From Pseudomonadota bacterium (GTDB taxonomy: Bacteria; Desulfobacterota; Desulfovibrionia; Desulfovibrionales; Desulfovibrionaceae), in NCBI GenBank assembly GCA_023433925.1, contig JAEYTO010000006.1:1-64000 (forward strand): DNA of 64,000 nucleotides, given 5' to 3'. Positions within the stretch are counted from its first letter, which is position 1, and every line of letters begins with the position of its first letter. Under the pieces are notes generated by a model. The model had not been told where the DNA came from and did not search any database. It saw only the letters and a program-made list of their open reading frames with translations. A program made the position numbers and the translations under genes. Shown one piece after another: positions 39,658-49,786 of this stretch.

Positions 39658-41190
39658 ATGATCGCCACCGTCTCCACCTCCGCCCTCATGGGCATCGACG
39701 CGCTCCCGGTTGCGCTCGAAATCGACTTCGCCCGCCAGGGCCTGCCGGCCTTCATCATGGTCGGGCTCGCCGAAGGCGCGGTGCGCGAGGCCAAGGAGCG
39801 TGTCTTCTCGGCGCTCAAAAGCTCGGGCTTCAAGCTGCCGCCCGCGCGCATCACGGTCAACCTTGCGCCGGCCGACGTGCGCAAGGAGGGCAGCGGCTAC
39901 GACCTGCCCCTGGCCATCGGCCTCATGGCCGCGGCCGGGATAATCCCCAGGGAATCGCTCCAGGGCTGGCAGCTCGCCGGCGAGCTATCGCTAACAGGCG
40001 AACTCAAGCCCGTGCCCGGCGCGCTGCCCATGGCCGCCCAGGCACGCGCATCCGGCGCGCGAGGCATCATCCTGCCCGCTGCCAACGCGGCCGAGGCCGC
40101 CGTGGTGGAAGGTCTGCCGGTGTACGGCGCACGGACGCTCGGCCAGGTCGCCGCGCACCTTGCGGGAAAAGAAGAGATTGCGCCCACGGCCTGCGACCTG
40201 GACGGCCTGTGGCGCGAGCGCGAGAGCTTTCTGCTGGACTTCTCCGAGGTCAAGGGCCAGGAGCACGCCAAGCGGGCCATCGAGATCGCGGCGGCCGGCA
40301 ACCACAACCTCCTGTTCCTCGGCCCTCCGGGCAGCGGCAAGACCATGCTCGCCCGGCGCATCCCCACGGTGCTCCCGCCGCTGTCCTTCGACGAGGCCCT
40401 GGAGGTGACCAAGGTCTACTCGGTCTCGGGCAGCCTGCCGCCGGACACGCCGCTCATGGTCACGCGGCCCTTCCGCTCGCCGCACCACACCATCTCCGAC
40501 GCCGGGCTCATCGGCGGCGGCCAGTACCCGCGCCCCGGCGAGGTCTCCCTGGCGCACCGGGGCGTGCTCTTCCTGGACGAGCTGCCCGAGTTCAAGAAGC
40601 ATGTGCTGGAGGTCCTGCGCCAGCCGCTTGAAGATGGCCAGGTGACCATCTCGCGCGCGGCCGTGTCCCTGAGCTTCCCGGCCAGCCTCATGCTCGTGGC
40701 CGCCATGAATCCTTGCCCTTGCGGGTATTCAGGGGATGAGCGGCACGACTGCACCTGCACGCCGGTCGGCGTGCAGCGTTACCGCTCGCGGCTTTCGGGT
40801 CCGCTGCTGGACCGCATCGACCTGCACGTGGAGGTCCCGGCCGTGGATTACAAGGAATTGCGCGCGACAGGCCAGGGCTCGGACTCGGCGGCCATGCGCG
40901 GGCGCATCCTCGCGGCCAGGCAAGTGCAGGCCGAACGCTACGCGGGCCAGCCCATCCTGACCAACAGCCAGCTCTCGGGCCGGCTCCTGGAGCGCTTCTG
41001 CGCCTTGGGCGAGGCCGAGCACGCCTTCCTGGGCCAGGCCGTCCAACGGCTCGGACTATCCGCGCGGGCCTATACGCGCGTGCTGCGCATCGGCCGCACG
41101 ATCGCCGACCTGGCCAGTGCCGAGGCCATCAGCGTGGCCCACCTGGCCGAGGCCATCAACTACCGCAGCATGGATCGCCAGGCGCGCTGA
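39658..41190 (+). CDS. comM: YifB/ComM family Mg-chelatase-like AAA+ ATPase
   Basis: A 510-residue ATPase. Residues 1-170 form the N-terminal domain (MIATVSTSALMGIDALPVAL, EGSGYDLPLAIGLMAAAG); the AAA+ core has Walker A FLGPPGSGKTMLARR, Walker B GVLFLDELPEF and RPFRSPHHTISDAGLIGGG; a zinc-like NPCPCGYSGD...CTC motif and the C-terminal YifB domain follow. ComM is a branch-migration helicase aiding natural transformation. The upstream frame to 39589 has no family similarity, so ATG 39658 is chosen. Confidence 0.92.
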   Translation: MIATVSTSALMGIDALPVALEIDFARQGLPAFIMVGLAEGAVREAKERVFSALKSSGFKLPPARITVNLAPADVRKEGSGYDLPLAIGLMAAAGIIPRESLQGWQLAGELSLTGELKPVPGALPMAAQARASGARGIILPAANAAEAAVVEGLPVYGARTLGQVAAHLAGKEEIAPTACDLDGLWRERESFLLDFSEVKGQEHAKRAIEIAAAGNHNLLFLGPPGSGKTMLARRIPTVLPPLSFDEALEVTKVYSVSGSLPPDTPLMVTRPFRSPHHTISDAGLIGGGQYPRPGEVSLAHRGVLFLDELPEFKKHVLEVLRQPLEDGQVTISRAAVSLSFPASLMLVAAMNPCPCGYSGDERHDCTCTPVGVQRYRSRLSGPLLDRIDLHVEVPAVDYKELRATGQGSDSAAMRGRILAARQVQAERYAGQPILTNSQLSGRLLERFCALGEAEHAFLGQAVQRLGLSARAYTRVLRIGRTIADLASAEAISVAHLAEAINYRSMDRQAR

Positions 41191-41358
41191 CGGCCCGAGC
41201 CTTCCGGCAGCCATGTCCCAGGCCCCTCTGAACGCGGGCGCAAAGACTTGCGCGCGCAATGCGCGATCACCCGAGCAGGCTCGACACGTCCGTGGCGGCC
41301 AGGAGGCCCGCCGGTTCAACCGCATCCGGGTCCAACCCGAAGTACGGCGTCACGCGAC

Positions 41359-41598
41359 TCAGATTCGCTTCACGAGCAGCTTGTCGGCAAAGTCCGCCCT
41401 GACCCGAAAAGCCTTGCCTCCGGACGTGAAATCATAGTCGGTATCGGGGAACAGCTGCACCGTGGGAGTGAAGGCATCCCCGATGAACACGTCCTTGGCC
41501 TCGCCGTTGGACTCGAAGCGCACGGTCTCCCCTCCATCCAGGCGCACGAAGTCCTCGTGCTTCATCTCGACCGGCAGATCGGATTCGCGGTATTCCAT
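41359..41598 (-). CDS. Small conserved-looking hypothetical protein
   Basis: A 79-residue acidic soluble protein (MEYRESDLPVEMKHEDFVRL..., ending ADKLLVKRI) with AAGGAG 7 nt before ATG 41598. The mixed hydrophobic/charged pattern suggests a small beta-rich fold. No family recognised. It stands alone between comM and the repeat-rich region. Confidence 0.65.
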   Translation of the reverse strand: MEYRESDLPVEMKHEDFVRLDGGETVRFESNGEAKDVFIGDAFTPTVQLFPDTDYDFTSGGKAFRVRADFADKLLVKRI

Positions 41599-41848
41599 GA
41601 CGCACTCCTTGTATCAGGCTTTTCCTCTCGTTCCCCTGAGCATGCAACAGGCGACGTCTGGGCTGTTTCCATGCTTACACCCTATGTTCAAGAAAGCAAT
41701 TAGCCCCAAAATAATTCTTATCTTCAGGCTTCTCAAGAGAATTCTTGTCTTGGGTTCGGAGCAGAACATTACATACCAATTCAGTCCAGATAGCATCGCA
41801 ATCCGGCCGCGGGGTTTTCCCGGCATACGCAGCGACCCTTATCCCAGT

Positions 41849-41966
41849 CTGTTGAAAAGCCGTCCGGCTTTCCAACTTCGCAATGTTTGGGCAAGGCTCA
41901 AGCATTGCTCACGGATGCTTCGCATCCGGCAGGCCGGCCTGGCCCGCACAGCCTGTTTTTCAACAG
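41849..41966 (+). repeat. Dispersed repeat R2, copy 1
   Basis: A 118-bp element starting CTGTTGAAAA and ending TTTTCAACAG, i.e. with inverted ends. It shares CAACTTCGCAATG and CTCAAGCATTGCTCACGGATG with the copy at 63354-63486. It lies in an otherwise empty, partly AT-rich stretch (41600-42010). Confidence 0.85.
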
Positions 41967-42014
41967 GCCGTTATTCCGCGCCAGCGCCGCCAGCCAAGCC
42001 GCCGTAACGCAAAA

Positions 42015-42038
42015 GGCCCTTGCGCTGGCGCAAGGGCC
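42015..42038. terminator. Perfect hairpin before R1 copy B
   Basis: GGCCCTTGCGC and GCGCAAGGGCC pair over 11 bp around TG. Each R1 copy is preceded by a hairpin of this kind. Confidence 0.5.
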
Positions 42039-42042
42039 CCAA

Positions 42043-42230
42043 GATCATTGACAAAGGTCGTTTTATGCTACCTCCGGCGGCCAAGGGGGCGCGGCCCCTT
42101 GGAACCCCGTTTTTCATCTGCGCCATCCAGTCAATATGCTGAAATAATATCAAAAGTTTTTGGTGGAGAGAACGCGAGAGAGGCCTCTTTCTTCAAAAAG
42201 GGGTCTCTCTCGCAAAAATGGATTTGTCAG
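42043..42230 (+). repeat. Dispersed repeat R1, copy B
   Basis: About 188 bp, from GATCATTGACAAAGGTCG to GATTTGTCAG, closely matching 53524-53715. It has an internal CCAAGGGG/CCCCTTGG hairpin and an imperfect GCGAGAGAGG...TCTCTCGC hairpin. Non-coding. It ends 40 bp before the stop of the chemoreceptor gene. Confidence 0.85.
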
Positions 42231-42270
42231 AGGCGCCCCCTGGAGGCCGCATTCTCATTTGCGGGCTGCT

Positions 42271-44295
42271 CTATTGCCGCATGCGCTGAACGAGCCCGCG
42301 GATGTCCGTGGCCAGGGCCGCCAACTGGTTCACGGCCTTGGACGATTGATCCATGGCTTCCGCCGTGTCCACCGAGATGCGGTTGATCTCCACGAAGGTC
42401 CTGCTGATCTGCTCGCTGGCGCTCGATTGCTCCTCCGAGGCAGTGGCGATGACGCGCACCTTGTCCGCCGTTTCCTCGATGAGCGCGACGATCTCCTTGA
42501 GGGACTTCCCGGCCTTTTCCGCGAGCGTGTTGGCCTTATCGACGAATTGGCTGGCCGTGCCCATGGTGGTGATATTGTCCAGCGTGCCGTCCTGGATGGA
42601 CTTGATGGCCTGGCCGACCTCCTTGGTCGCGTGCATGGTCTTCTCGGCCAGCTTGCGCACCTCGTCGGCCACTACCGCGAAACCCCGGCCCGCCTCGCCG
42701 GCGCGGGCCGCCTCAATGGCCGCATTGAGCGCCAGCAGGTTGGTCTGGTCCGCGATGTCCTCGATGACGTTCATGATGGCGCCGATATCCTCGGCCTGCT
42801 TGCCGAGCCTGGAAAGGCTTTCCCGCATGGCCGCGGTTTGCGTGTGCACCTCGAAAATGGCCTGCATGGCCTGCTCGACCACCTGCGCGCCATCCTGGGC
42901 ACGATTGCGGGTTTCGTCCGCGCGGTTGGCCACATCCAAGGCGTTGTGGGCCACTTCGAGGACCGAGGAGTTCATCTGCTCCATGGCCGTGGCGGCCTCG
43001 GTGGTTCTTGTGCTCTGATCCGCGGTTCCCCTGCTGGATTGCTCGACCTGCACCGAAAGCTCCTCGGACGCCGAGGTCAGGTTCTCGATGACCTCCTCAA
43101 GCTGGCGCGCGGCTTCGAGAATGCCCTCGCGCTTGGCGGCCTCGGCCCGCAGCTTGGCCTCCTCGGCCTCGCGCACGGCCACGTTGGCGCGGGCGGTCTC
43201 CTCCTGGGCTCGGCGCGTCTGTTCCCGCGCCTCCTCCAAGCCTCTCTTCAGATCCCGCACCATGTCCCGCAAGGCCTTGGCCAGATCGCCCACCTCGTCG
43301 TTCCTCTCGACGCGCAGCGTCTCGTCCAGCTTGCCGCCGGCGACCTTGCGCGCGAAATCGACACAGGCCAACACCGGCTGGAGAATGACACGCCCCACCA
43401 GCGCCCAGATGAGCGCCATGAACGCCAGGGCGCAACAGGCGGCGATGATGATGCTGCGTGTCCTGGCCGAGGAGAGGTGGGCGAGCATATCCTCAAGGGG
43501 AGTGACCATGACGAAGGTCCATCCAGTCAGGCTGTCCTTCTGCACGACGGCGACCCTCTTTTGGCCGTTCTCGTCATACTCCAGGATGTCCCTGTCCTTG
43601 GCGGCGAGGATCCGCATTCCCCAAGGGGTCTCGGCGATGCCCTTCGTCATGATCAGCGACTTGTCGGGATGGGCGAGGGCGGCGCCGTCCTTGTCCAGGA
43701 TGAAGATGAAGCCCGTGGAGCCGATCCGCGTTTGCGTGATCGACCTGGTCAAGTAGTCGAGATCCAGCGCTATGTTGACGGCGCCCTTAACCGTGCCCAT
43801 GGCATCCATTATGGGCTGGACCAGGGGCACGATGGCCTTGCCGGTGGTCGGGCTGATGGTGGCCACGGAAATGACGTCACGCGTTCCAGCCATGTACTTT
43901 TGATAGTATTCCGTATCCTTGAAATTGGCCTGCGCGCGTTCGTCAGTCGATATCACCAGTTCGCCCCTGGCATCCATTATGCTGGTGGATTCTATTCCAG
44001 CCAGGACCTTCTCGGTGAAGATCATGATGGTCTCGGCATCCCAGATCCCGTCCCCCTGTACAGCCCTGAAGGCCGCCATGTCCTTGGCGAGATTGTCCGC
44101 GGCCTTGAGCTTCTGCAGAATGTCATCGCTCACGCCACGCAGCACGGCGTCTCCGAGCAGAGACATGTCCCCTTTCATGGTTTCATGGAAGCTGGATTTC
44201 ATGCTGAGATAGTTAATGACAACCAGCAATGACATGCCAACAAAAATCAGCAAAATGGTTGGCAAGATAAATTTTGATTTAATGCGCAGGTTCAT
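42271..44295 (-). CDS. Methyl-accepting chemotaxis protein with Cache-type sensor
   Basis: A 674-residue transmembrane chemoreceptor. TM1 lies at about residues 11-32. A large periplasmic domain follows (about 33-280, dCache type, with [20 protein letters not shown] and [13 protein letters not shown]). TM2 is near [20 protein letters not shown], then HAMP and a long coiled-coil signalling domain with the conserved tip around [20 protein letters not shown]. Cache domains bind small ligands such as organic acids or amino acids; the ligand is unknown. Start ATG 44295 has GGGGAGG upstream. The intergenic region before it is unusually AT-rich. Confidence 0.93.
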   Translation of the reverse strand: MNLRIKSKFILPTILLIFVGMSLLVVINYLSMKSSFHETMKGDMSLLGDAVLRGVSDDILQKLKAADNLAKDMAAFRAVQGDGIWDAETIMIFTEKVLAGIESTSIMDARGELVISTDERAQANFKDTEYYQKYMAGTRDVISVATISPTTGKAIVPLVQPIMDAMGTVKGAVNIALDLDYLTRSITQTRIGSTGFIFILDKDGAALAHPDKSLIMTKGIAETPWGMRILAAKDRDILEYDENGQKRVAVVQKDSLTGWTFVMVTPLEDMLAHLSSARTRSIIIAACCALAFMALIWALVGRVILQPVLACVDFARKVAGGKLDETLRVERNDEVGDLAKALRDMVRDLKRGLEEAREQTRRAQEETARANVAVREAEEAKLRAEAAKREGILEAARQLEEVIENLTSASEELSVQVEQSSRGTADQSTRTTEAATAMEQMNSSVLEVAHNALDVANRADETRNRAQDGAQVVEQAMQAIFEVHTQTAAMRESLSRLGKQAEDIGAIMNVIEDIADQTNLLALNAAIEAARAGEAGRGFAVVADEVRKLAEKTMHATKEVGQAIKSIQDGTLDNITTMGTASQFVDKANTLAEKAGKSLKEIVALIEETADKVRVIATASEEQSSASEQISRTFVEINRISVDTAEAMDQSSKAVNQLAALATDIRGLVQRMRQ

Positions 44296-45041
44296 ATGCA
44301 ACCTCCCCCGATGTTGCTTCCGAACAGCCTAACTCGCACAAGTCCTATAACACGCAACATTTGAATCCAGCTTGGACTGGCTTTCGAAAAACGGCGCACA
44401 AAGAAATGAAGCTTTCAGCATCGTAGCAAGTCAAATATTTTTGCAGGGCCAGGTGGGTTGTGGCGCCTGGATATGCATCGGCGAACGCCTTGCGACACAG
44501 GTCATGCACATCATGCCACCAAGGCCATGACCGACAGACATTTTCTGCAAGATTCCGACCACCCGCATGGCGGTTCACGACGCACTCCCGCTTTGTCCAT
44601 GGGAGTGCTTACGTGGGAGCGCTCTTGGAATATTGATCACGTGATTTTTAGCGTGACAGATTATCCCCGAGGCAACAATCCAGGATTCAAATAGCTGGGG
44701 GTGATGACCTACTATCAACCGCAGTTTGGTATGAAATACATTTGAAAGCTAACAGGCAGGGCTAGGTCTGTCAATCGACAATCTATATATAAACAGGTGT
44801 ACACGCAAAATGTCTTTATACCCTTCCAAGTCAATGCACAGTACCCCGGCAATACAACACCTATGCCTGTTAACCTGAACCTCCAAGCTGTATCCCAACA
44901 CCACACGAATACAGTCACATTAGGAGGTATTTACCGGGAAATCCCGATGAAGCATGTTGGGGAAAGAGACGAGGACATGGGACGGATTTTGGCGGGAGAA
45001 TCCGGGAGGGGTGGCCCCTCCCGGTGCTTGCGCATGATGCC
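44296..45041. other. AT-rich intergenic region
   Basis: About 745 bp of much lower G+C than its surroundings between the chemoreceptor and the PASTA gene. The short frames here have poor starts and no recognisable product. It should hold the chemoreceptor promoter (near 44300-44400). I see no clear repeat or RNA gene. The composition suggests foreign or degraded DNA. Confidence 0.4.
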
Positions 45042-45419
45042 TTACGGCTTGACGGGTTTCTTGTCGCTCTGTCCAGGAGGCTCGTAGACCGTGATGGTCA
45101 CGGAGGAGCCGTACATGGCCACGCCGCCGCCCAGGGGCAGCTGGTCGATGACGGTGCCTTCCCTGCCCTGGTAGCGCTTGTCCACCTTGCGGATGAACTC
45201 CAGGCGCGGGTTGAGGCCGCGGCGCTGGAGCACGGCCATGGCATGCTTGGCCGACAAGCCGATGACTCCGGGCACCCGCAGCATGCTGTCCGCCGCCGGG
45301 TTGTATCGCTGGCCATGTTCGTGCCTGTCCAGCGGCCCGCCGGCCGCCGGCCCGGACATGCCGAGCATCAAGGCGATGCACGCCGCCAGAGTCAGCCATG
45401 CGCGCAGTGTTCGCTTCAT
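45042..45419 (-). CDS. Exported single PASTA-domain protein
   Basis: A 125-residue protein with an N-terminal signal (residues 6-24, cleavage near GPAAGG) and one PASTA domain: VPGVIGLSAKHAMAVLQRRG, DQLPLGGGVAMYGSSVTITV. PASTA domains bind peptidoglycan or penicillin-like ligands. GGGAGGAG precedes ATG 45419. The CsgG-like gene lies 120 bp upstream on the same strand, so the two may form an envelope operon. Confidence 0.82.
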   Translation of the reverse strand: MKRTLRAWLTLAACIALMLGMSGPAAGGPLDRHEHGQRYNPAADSMLRVPGVIGLSAKHAMAVLQRRGLNPRLEFIRKVDKRYQGREGTVIDQLPLGGGVAMYGSSVTITVYEPPGQSDKKPVKP

Positions 45420-45539
45420 GTTCGCTCCTCCCTTGCGGCGTGATGCCGCGGCCTCGACCATCATGCCGGGACGACCGGACCGGCCGTTCCCGGCCTCGGT
45501 TCGCCTTGTGCGAAGCGCTTGGGCTGAAGCCAGCTCCGA

Positions 45540-46274
45540 CTAACGGCCGTAGCGCTTCACAAGCTGGTAGAGCGCCTCCTCGATGCACTCCCGGAAGGCC
45601 TTGTCCACGCCTTCCTTCCTGCTCGTGTCCAGCGAGGCGTCGGCGCCCTGCAAGTCGGTCTTGGTGAAGCTCTGGACGAACGAGCCCAGGCCGGAGGCCC
45701 CGATTCCGCCCTGGCTGACTTTCTTGCGCACGTTCACCGAGTCGAGGACCTCGCCGGTGCGCGCGTCGATGACCCGCACGTCGAGGCCGATCTGGGCCTG
45801 CTCGCCGCTCGTCTCCAGCCCCAGGCCGCGGAACGTGCCGGCAAGACCGCCGGTGGTCTCTTGGGCGTTGGCCTCGGTCACGGCGCCCTCGAAGATGTAC
45901 TCGGCGCCGACGAGCCTGTGCTGAGCCACGTCGCCGGTGGTCGCGCCGGACTCGTTGAGCTCGCGCTCGCGCATGACCGTCTCGTTCAGCTGCGCGCGCT
46001 CCATCACGCGAAAATGGCCGGACTTGATGAGCGCCGTGGTGAACATGTCCGTGCCGCTCTCGCCGCTGATCTCATCCACCGTGCTGCGGAACTGATAGAT
46101 GGTCACCGCCGGGCGCTCTCCCTTGGGCTTGCCCAGGGACTCCAGCTTCTTGGTGGAGGCCGAATCATCCACCTTGGCCCCGCCCCAGGCGTCCGCCAAG
46201 CCCGCGCAGGCCAGGCTGAACACAAGGCTGAACAACACTGTCCCGCATACTCTCATCGCCGACCCGAACGCCAT
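45540..46274 (-). CDS. CsgG/HfaB-family envelope protein
   Basis: A 244-residue exported protein. Signal sequence at residues 8-30; SLACAG could be a lipobox, which would make it a lipoprotein. The body matches the CsgG family: TIYQFRSTVDEISG, ALIKSGHFRVMERAQLNETVMRERELNESG, LVGAEYIFEGAVTEA, VRVIDARTGEVLDSV, ending ALYQLVKRYGR. Family members form outer-membrane secretion pores for curli-like or holdfast material; no curlin gene is near. Start ATG 46274 follows CGGAGG; the longer frame upstream is not supported. Confidence 0.8.
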   Translation of the reverse strand: MAFGSAMRVCGTVLFSLVFSLACAGLADAWGGAKVDDSASTKKLESLGKPKGERPAVTIYQFRSTVDEISGESGTDMFTTALIKSGHFRVMERAQLNETVMRERELNESGATTGDVAQHRLVGAEYIFEGAVTEANAQETTGGLAGTFRGLGLETSGEQAQIGLDVRVIDARTGEVLDSVNVRKKVSQGGIGASGLGSFVQSFTKTDLQGADASLDTSRKEGVDKAFRECIEEALYQLVKRYGR

Positions 46275-46432
46275 GACATGCCTCCGATCCATGTATTGAT
46301 GGTTTGGTGCGCAATGAATGCCCGCTAGCGGGCGCTGAACTGCATTCACAATGGATGCGTTTCTTATGGCATACGTCCGATTGGGCGTCCAGGCCCCTTC
46401 TGACTGGCGGTGCAGGCTGACTGGCCGGCGTT

Positions 46433-46560
46433 TAGAACATTTGCTTTTGTAAATGCTCCGCAAGCCATGCGTCGGCATGGCTTGCCGCCGGGTGGGCGGC
46501 GGCGCGATCCGCTTGCACCGTCGACGCCGGAGCGAGCACGGCCTGTTTTCAACAGGCTCT
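46433..46560 (+). repeat. Chimeric repeat: diverged R3 joined to an R2 end
   Basis: 46433-46539 resembles R3 (TAGAACATTTGCTTTTG, CAAGCCATGCGTCGGCATGG) but with many changes. At 46541-46560 it continues as GCCTGTTTTCAACAGGCTCT, an R2-type end. It lies in a ~690-bp gap (46275-46967) upstream of the pyruvyl transferase. Confidence 0.6.
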
Positions 46561-46728
46561 TAGCGGTTGGCCCATGAAGCCGCTTCCGGCACGGCAGCGT
46601 ACACCAGGGGCGCGTTTCCATGGAATTATTGAGCATGCCCTCGGGATGGCGAGGCCATTCAGGGCCGGCGGGTGTCTGTGCCTGAAAATCCTTGCCCCTG
46701 GCGCGCGCCATCCTGCTATAAGGAGATC

Positions 46729-46827
46729 ATGGGCGTTCGCCGCTTGGCGGGAGCTGGAGCGAGAAGCCTCGGAAAGCGGGATTCGTGGAGACCGGCTTTC
46801 CAGGACAAGGTTCCGACGAGTGGTTGA
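46729..46827 (+). CDS. Possible short leader peptide
   Basis: A 32-codon frame (MGVRRLAGAGARSLGKRD..., ending PTSG) with AAGGAG 5 nt before the ATG and a TATAAG just upstream (46718-46723) that could be a -10. It lies 140 bp before the pyruvyl transferase gene. The product is Arg-rich and resembles nothing known; it could be a leader peptide or chance. Confidence 0.25.
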   Translation: MGVRRLAGAGARSLGKRDSWRPAFQDKVPTSG

Positions 46828-46967
46828 GCCCGAGAGGGCGAAGCCTTCCCGGTTCTTTCACAACCGCTTCGGTCGCCGCATCGCGGAGTCGGCGGGACAG
46901 GGCGCTAGGCCTTGGGGGTCACGCAAGCTGCGGTCGCCGGAACGCGGCCGCGAATGGGGTGACGCGC

Positions 46968-48131
46968 ATGACTGAACAAAGAACATACAAGGTGGGCATC
47001 TCGGGATCATACGGCGGCCTGAACATGGGCGACGAGGCCATCCTCCAGTCCATCGTGACGCAGCTGCGCGCCTCGCTGCCCGTGGACATCACGGTCTTCT
47101 CGCGCAATCCCGAGGACACCATGCGCAGGCAGCACGTGGATAGGGCCGTGCCCGTGCGCGACATGACCCGTGGCGAGGCCTGCCGGGAGATGAGCACGCT
47201 GGACCTGTTCATCCTCGGCGGTGGCGGTATCCTCTTCGACGCCGAGGCCGAGATCTACCTGCGCGAGGTGCAGCTGGCCCACGAGATGGGCGTCCCGATC
47301 ATGATCTATGCCATCAGCGCCGGCCCGCTCAAGACCAGGGGCGCGCAGGAGCTCGTGCGCGAGGCCCTGAACAAGGCCGCGCTCGTCACCGTGCGCGAAC
47401 GCGGGGCCAAGCGCATCCTGGAGAACGCGGGCGTGGAGCGCGACATCATCGTCACGGCGGACCCGGCGCTGCTCATGCGGCCCGAGCCCCTGGACAAGGA
47501 GGCGCTGAACCGCGACGGCCTGGGCGGCGACAACTGCATCGTCGGCATGTCCGTGCGCGAGCCCGGCCCGGCCGCCCCGGACATCGACCATGACAAGTAC
47601 CACGGGCTGCTGGCCGACGCGGCGGACTTCATCATCGACCGCTACGACGCCCAGGTGGCCTTCGTGCCCATGGAGCGCCGTGTGCTCGACATGCAGCACT
47701 CGCACGCCGTGGTCTCCAAGATGCTGCGGCCCCAGCGCGCGACCGTGCTCAAGGGGGACTACACATCCGGGCAGATCATGACCGTCATGGGCCGCTTCAC
47801 CTTCGCCGTGGGCATGCGCCTGCACTTCCTCATCTTCGCCGCCCTGCAAGGGGTGCCCTTCGTGGCCCTGCCGTACTCGGGCAAGGTCCAGGAGTTCCTG
47901 CGGGATCTGGAGATGGAAGCCCCGCCCCTTGAGCTCGTCAACGCGGGCAGGCTCATCGCGCACATCGACCACAACTGGGACCGCCGCGAGGAACTGCGCG
48001 AGCACATCGAGCGAGTCCTGCCCACGATCCAGGACCGCGCCAGGGAGACCAACCGGCTGCTCGTGGAGACCCTGCGCGGGCTCCCCGAGACGCGGGCGCA
48101 GGACCGCCAGGCGCAGCGCTGCCCCATCTGA
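46968..48131 (+). CDS. Polysaccharide pyruvyl transferase family protein
   Basis: A 387-residue soluble enzyme of the CsaB type, expected to add a pyruvyl ketal from PEP to a cell-surface glycan. Motifs: GISGSYGGLNMGDEAILQSI at the N-terminus, DLFILGGGGILFD, IYAISAGPL, TVRERGAKRIL, TADPALL and MRLHFLIFAALQGVPFVALPYSGKV. Start ATG 46968 follows GGGGTGA; the frame upstream lacks family similarity. The FAD oxidoreductase gene follows after 53 bp. Confidence 0.85.
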   Translation: MTEQRTYKVGISGSYGGLNMGDEAILQSIVTQLRASLPVDITVFSRNPEDTMRRQHVDRAVPVRDMTRGEACREMSTLDLFILGGGGILFDAEAEIYLREVQLAHEMGVPIMIYAISAGPLKTRGAQELVREALNKAALVTVRERGAKRILENAGVERDIIVTADPALLMRPEPLDKEALNRDGLGGDNCIVGMSVREPGPAAPDIDHDKYHGLLADAADFIIDRYDAQVAFVPMERRVLDMQHSHAVVSKMLRPQRATVLKGDYTSGQIMTVMGRFTFAVGMRLHFLIFAALQGVPFVALPYSGKVQEFLRDLEMEAPPLELVNAGRLIAHIDHNWDRREELREHIERVLPTIQDRARETNRLLVETLRGLPETRAQDRQAQRCPI

Positions 48132-48184
48132 TGAGGCTCGGTTAGGCCCGCAGCAGCACGCTCGAAACACCAGAGAGGACAGCC

Positions 48185-49639
48185 ATGCCGCCGCTAACAC
48201 GTCCGCTGATACCGCAACGCCTGACCCTGCCGCCCCGGGAGGCCATGGTCGCGGCAAAGACCGATGTCCTCGTGGTGGGCGGCGGGCCGGCCGGGCTGGG
48301 TGCGGCGCTGGGCGCGGCCGCCGCCGGGGCGGACGTGGTGCTCGCCGAGCGCTACGGCTTCCTGGGCGGCAACGCCACGGCGGCCCTGGTGGCCCTGTGG
48401 TCCTCGGACCGCACCCAGCGGCAGTTGGCCACCCTGCCTGGCGCCACGACCTTCTTCCCCACGGATCACGGGCCGGGCGAGCAGGTCTTCGCGGGCTGGC
48501 CGTCAAGGCTCGTACAGCGGCTCGTGCGCGAGGGCGGGGCCGTGGCGCCCTCGCTCATGACCGGCTACACCGTGCCCTTCGATCCCGAGGTCTTCAAGTG
48601 GGTGGCCGAGGACATGCTCGACGAGCACGGCGTGCGGCTCCTCCTGCACGCCTTCGCCAGCGGAGTGTGGCGCAAGGAGGGCACGGACGCCCTGGGCGGC
48701 GTGGTCTTCGAGAGCAAGTCCGGCCCGCTGGTGGTGCGGGCGCGCTGCGTGGTGGACTGCACGGGCGACGGCGACGTGGCGGCGCTGGCCGATGCGCCCT
48801 TCGAATGCGGTCGCAAGGAGGACGGGTTGACCCAGCCCATGACGCTCATGTTCCGCCTGGGCGAGTTCGAGCGCGCGGCCTTCGACGCCTACGCCAAGAC
48901 CCATCCCGGCCAGTGGCGCGGCGTGCACGGCCTGTGGGAGCTGATCGAGCAGGCCGCCAGGGCCGGCGAGCTCGACCTGCCGCGCGAGGACATCCTCTTC
49001 TTCGGCACCCCTCACGAGCGCGAGCTCCTGATCAACTCCACGCGCATGGTCAACATGAAATGCATGAGCGTCTTCGACCTGACCCGCGCGGAGATGGAAG
49101 GCCGGCGCCAGATGCGCATGCTCGCGGCGTTCTTCCGGCGCTACGTGCCGGGCTTCGAGCGCAGCTACGTCCTGCAGAGCGGGCCGAACGTGGGCGTGCG
49201 CGAGGGCCGGCGCATCGTCGGCGAGTACCAGCTCACCGGCGAGGACATCCTCGCCGCGCGCAAGTTTCCGGACGTGATCGCCCGCGGGACCTATCCCATC
49301 GACATCCACAATCCCACGGGCAAGGGCACGATCCTCAAGCGGCTGCCCGCCGGTGAATCCTACGACATCCCCCTGCGCTGCCTCGTGCCGGCGGGCGTGG
49401 ACAACCTGCTCGTGGCCGGACGCTGCATCTCGGGCACGCACGTGGCCCATTCCTCGTACCGGGTCATGCCCATCGCCATGGCCACCGGCCATGCCGCGGG
49501 GGCCTGCGCCGCGCTGGCGGCCAAGCGGCTCAAGTCCCCGCGCTTCGTGCCGGCGGACGACGTGCAGTCCGAGCTCGCTCGTCAGGGCGCTGGCCTTGAT
49601 GTCGCGCCGATGCTGTCTTCCAACCATAAACAGCTTTGA
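48185..49639 (+). CDS. FAD-dependent oxidoreductase
   Basis: A 484-residue flavoprotein of the FAD_oxidored type. The FAD-binding GxGxxG is DVLVVGGGPAGLGAALGAAAAG (about 27-48), followed by AERYGFLGGNAT. The second FAD region is RARCVVDCTGDGDVAALA, and the C-terminal site is PAGVDNLLVAGRCISGTHVAHSSYRVMP. Substrate unknown. Start ATG 48185 has AGGACAG upstream. Possibly co-transcribed with the pyruvyl transferase. Confidence 0.85.
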   Translation: MPPLTRPLIPQRLTLPPREAMVAAKTDVLVVGGGPAGLGAALGAAAAGADVVLAERYGFLGGNATAALVALWSSDRTQRQLATLPGATTFFPTDHGPGEQVFAGWPSRLVQRLVREGGAVAPSLMTGYTVPFDPEVFKWVAEDMLDEHGVRLLLHAFASGVWRKEGTDALGGVVFESKSGPLVVRARCVVDCTGDGDVAALADAPFECGRKEDGLTQPMTLMFRLGEFERAAFDAYAKTHPGQWRGVHGLWELIEQAARAGELDLPREDILFFGTPHERELLINSTRMVNMKCMSVFDLTRAEMEGRRQMRMLAAFFRRYVPGFERSYVLQSGPNVGVREGRRIVGEYQLTGEDILAARKFPDVIARGTYPIDIHNPTGKGTILKRLPAGESYDIPLRCLVPAGVDNLLVAGRCISGTHVAHSSYRVMPIAMATGHAAGACAALAAKRLKSPRFVPADDVQSELARQGAGLDVAPMLSSNHKQL

Positions 49640-49786
49640 TTCTTTGAATATATTTTTGCAAGCAGCCCTCTTGCCGTATCGGCCGGCTCCGAGTAAAGAA
49701 CGATGGCTGTCGTTGCAGGCGACAGAATGATTGTGGCATCACCGCAGGTACTCATCTCCATACAAGAAGCCATAAGGGACGAATCA

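Noticed and set aside
44296..45041. Short open frames in the AT-rich gap
   Set aside because: No ribosome-binding sites, no motifs, and lengths expected by chance.
49640..49786. Sigma-28 promoter for motAB
   Set aside because: TAAAG at 49693 has no GCCGATAA-like partner at the right distance.
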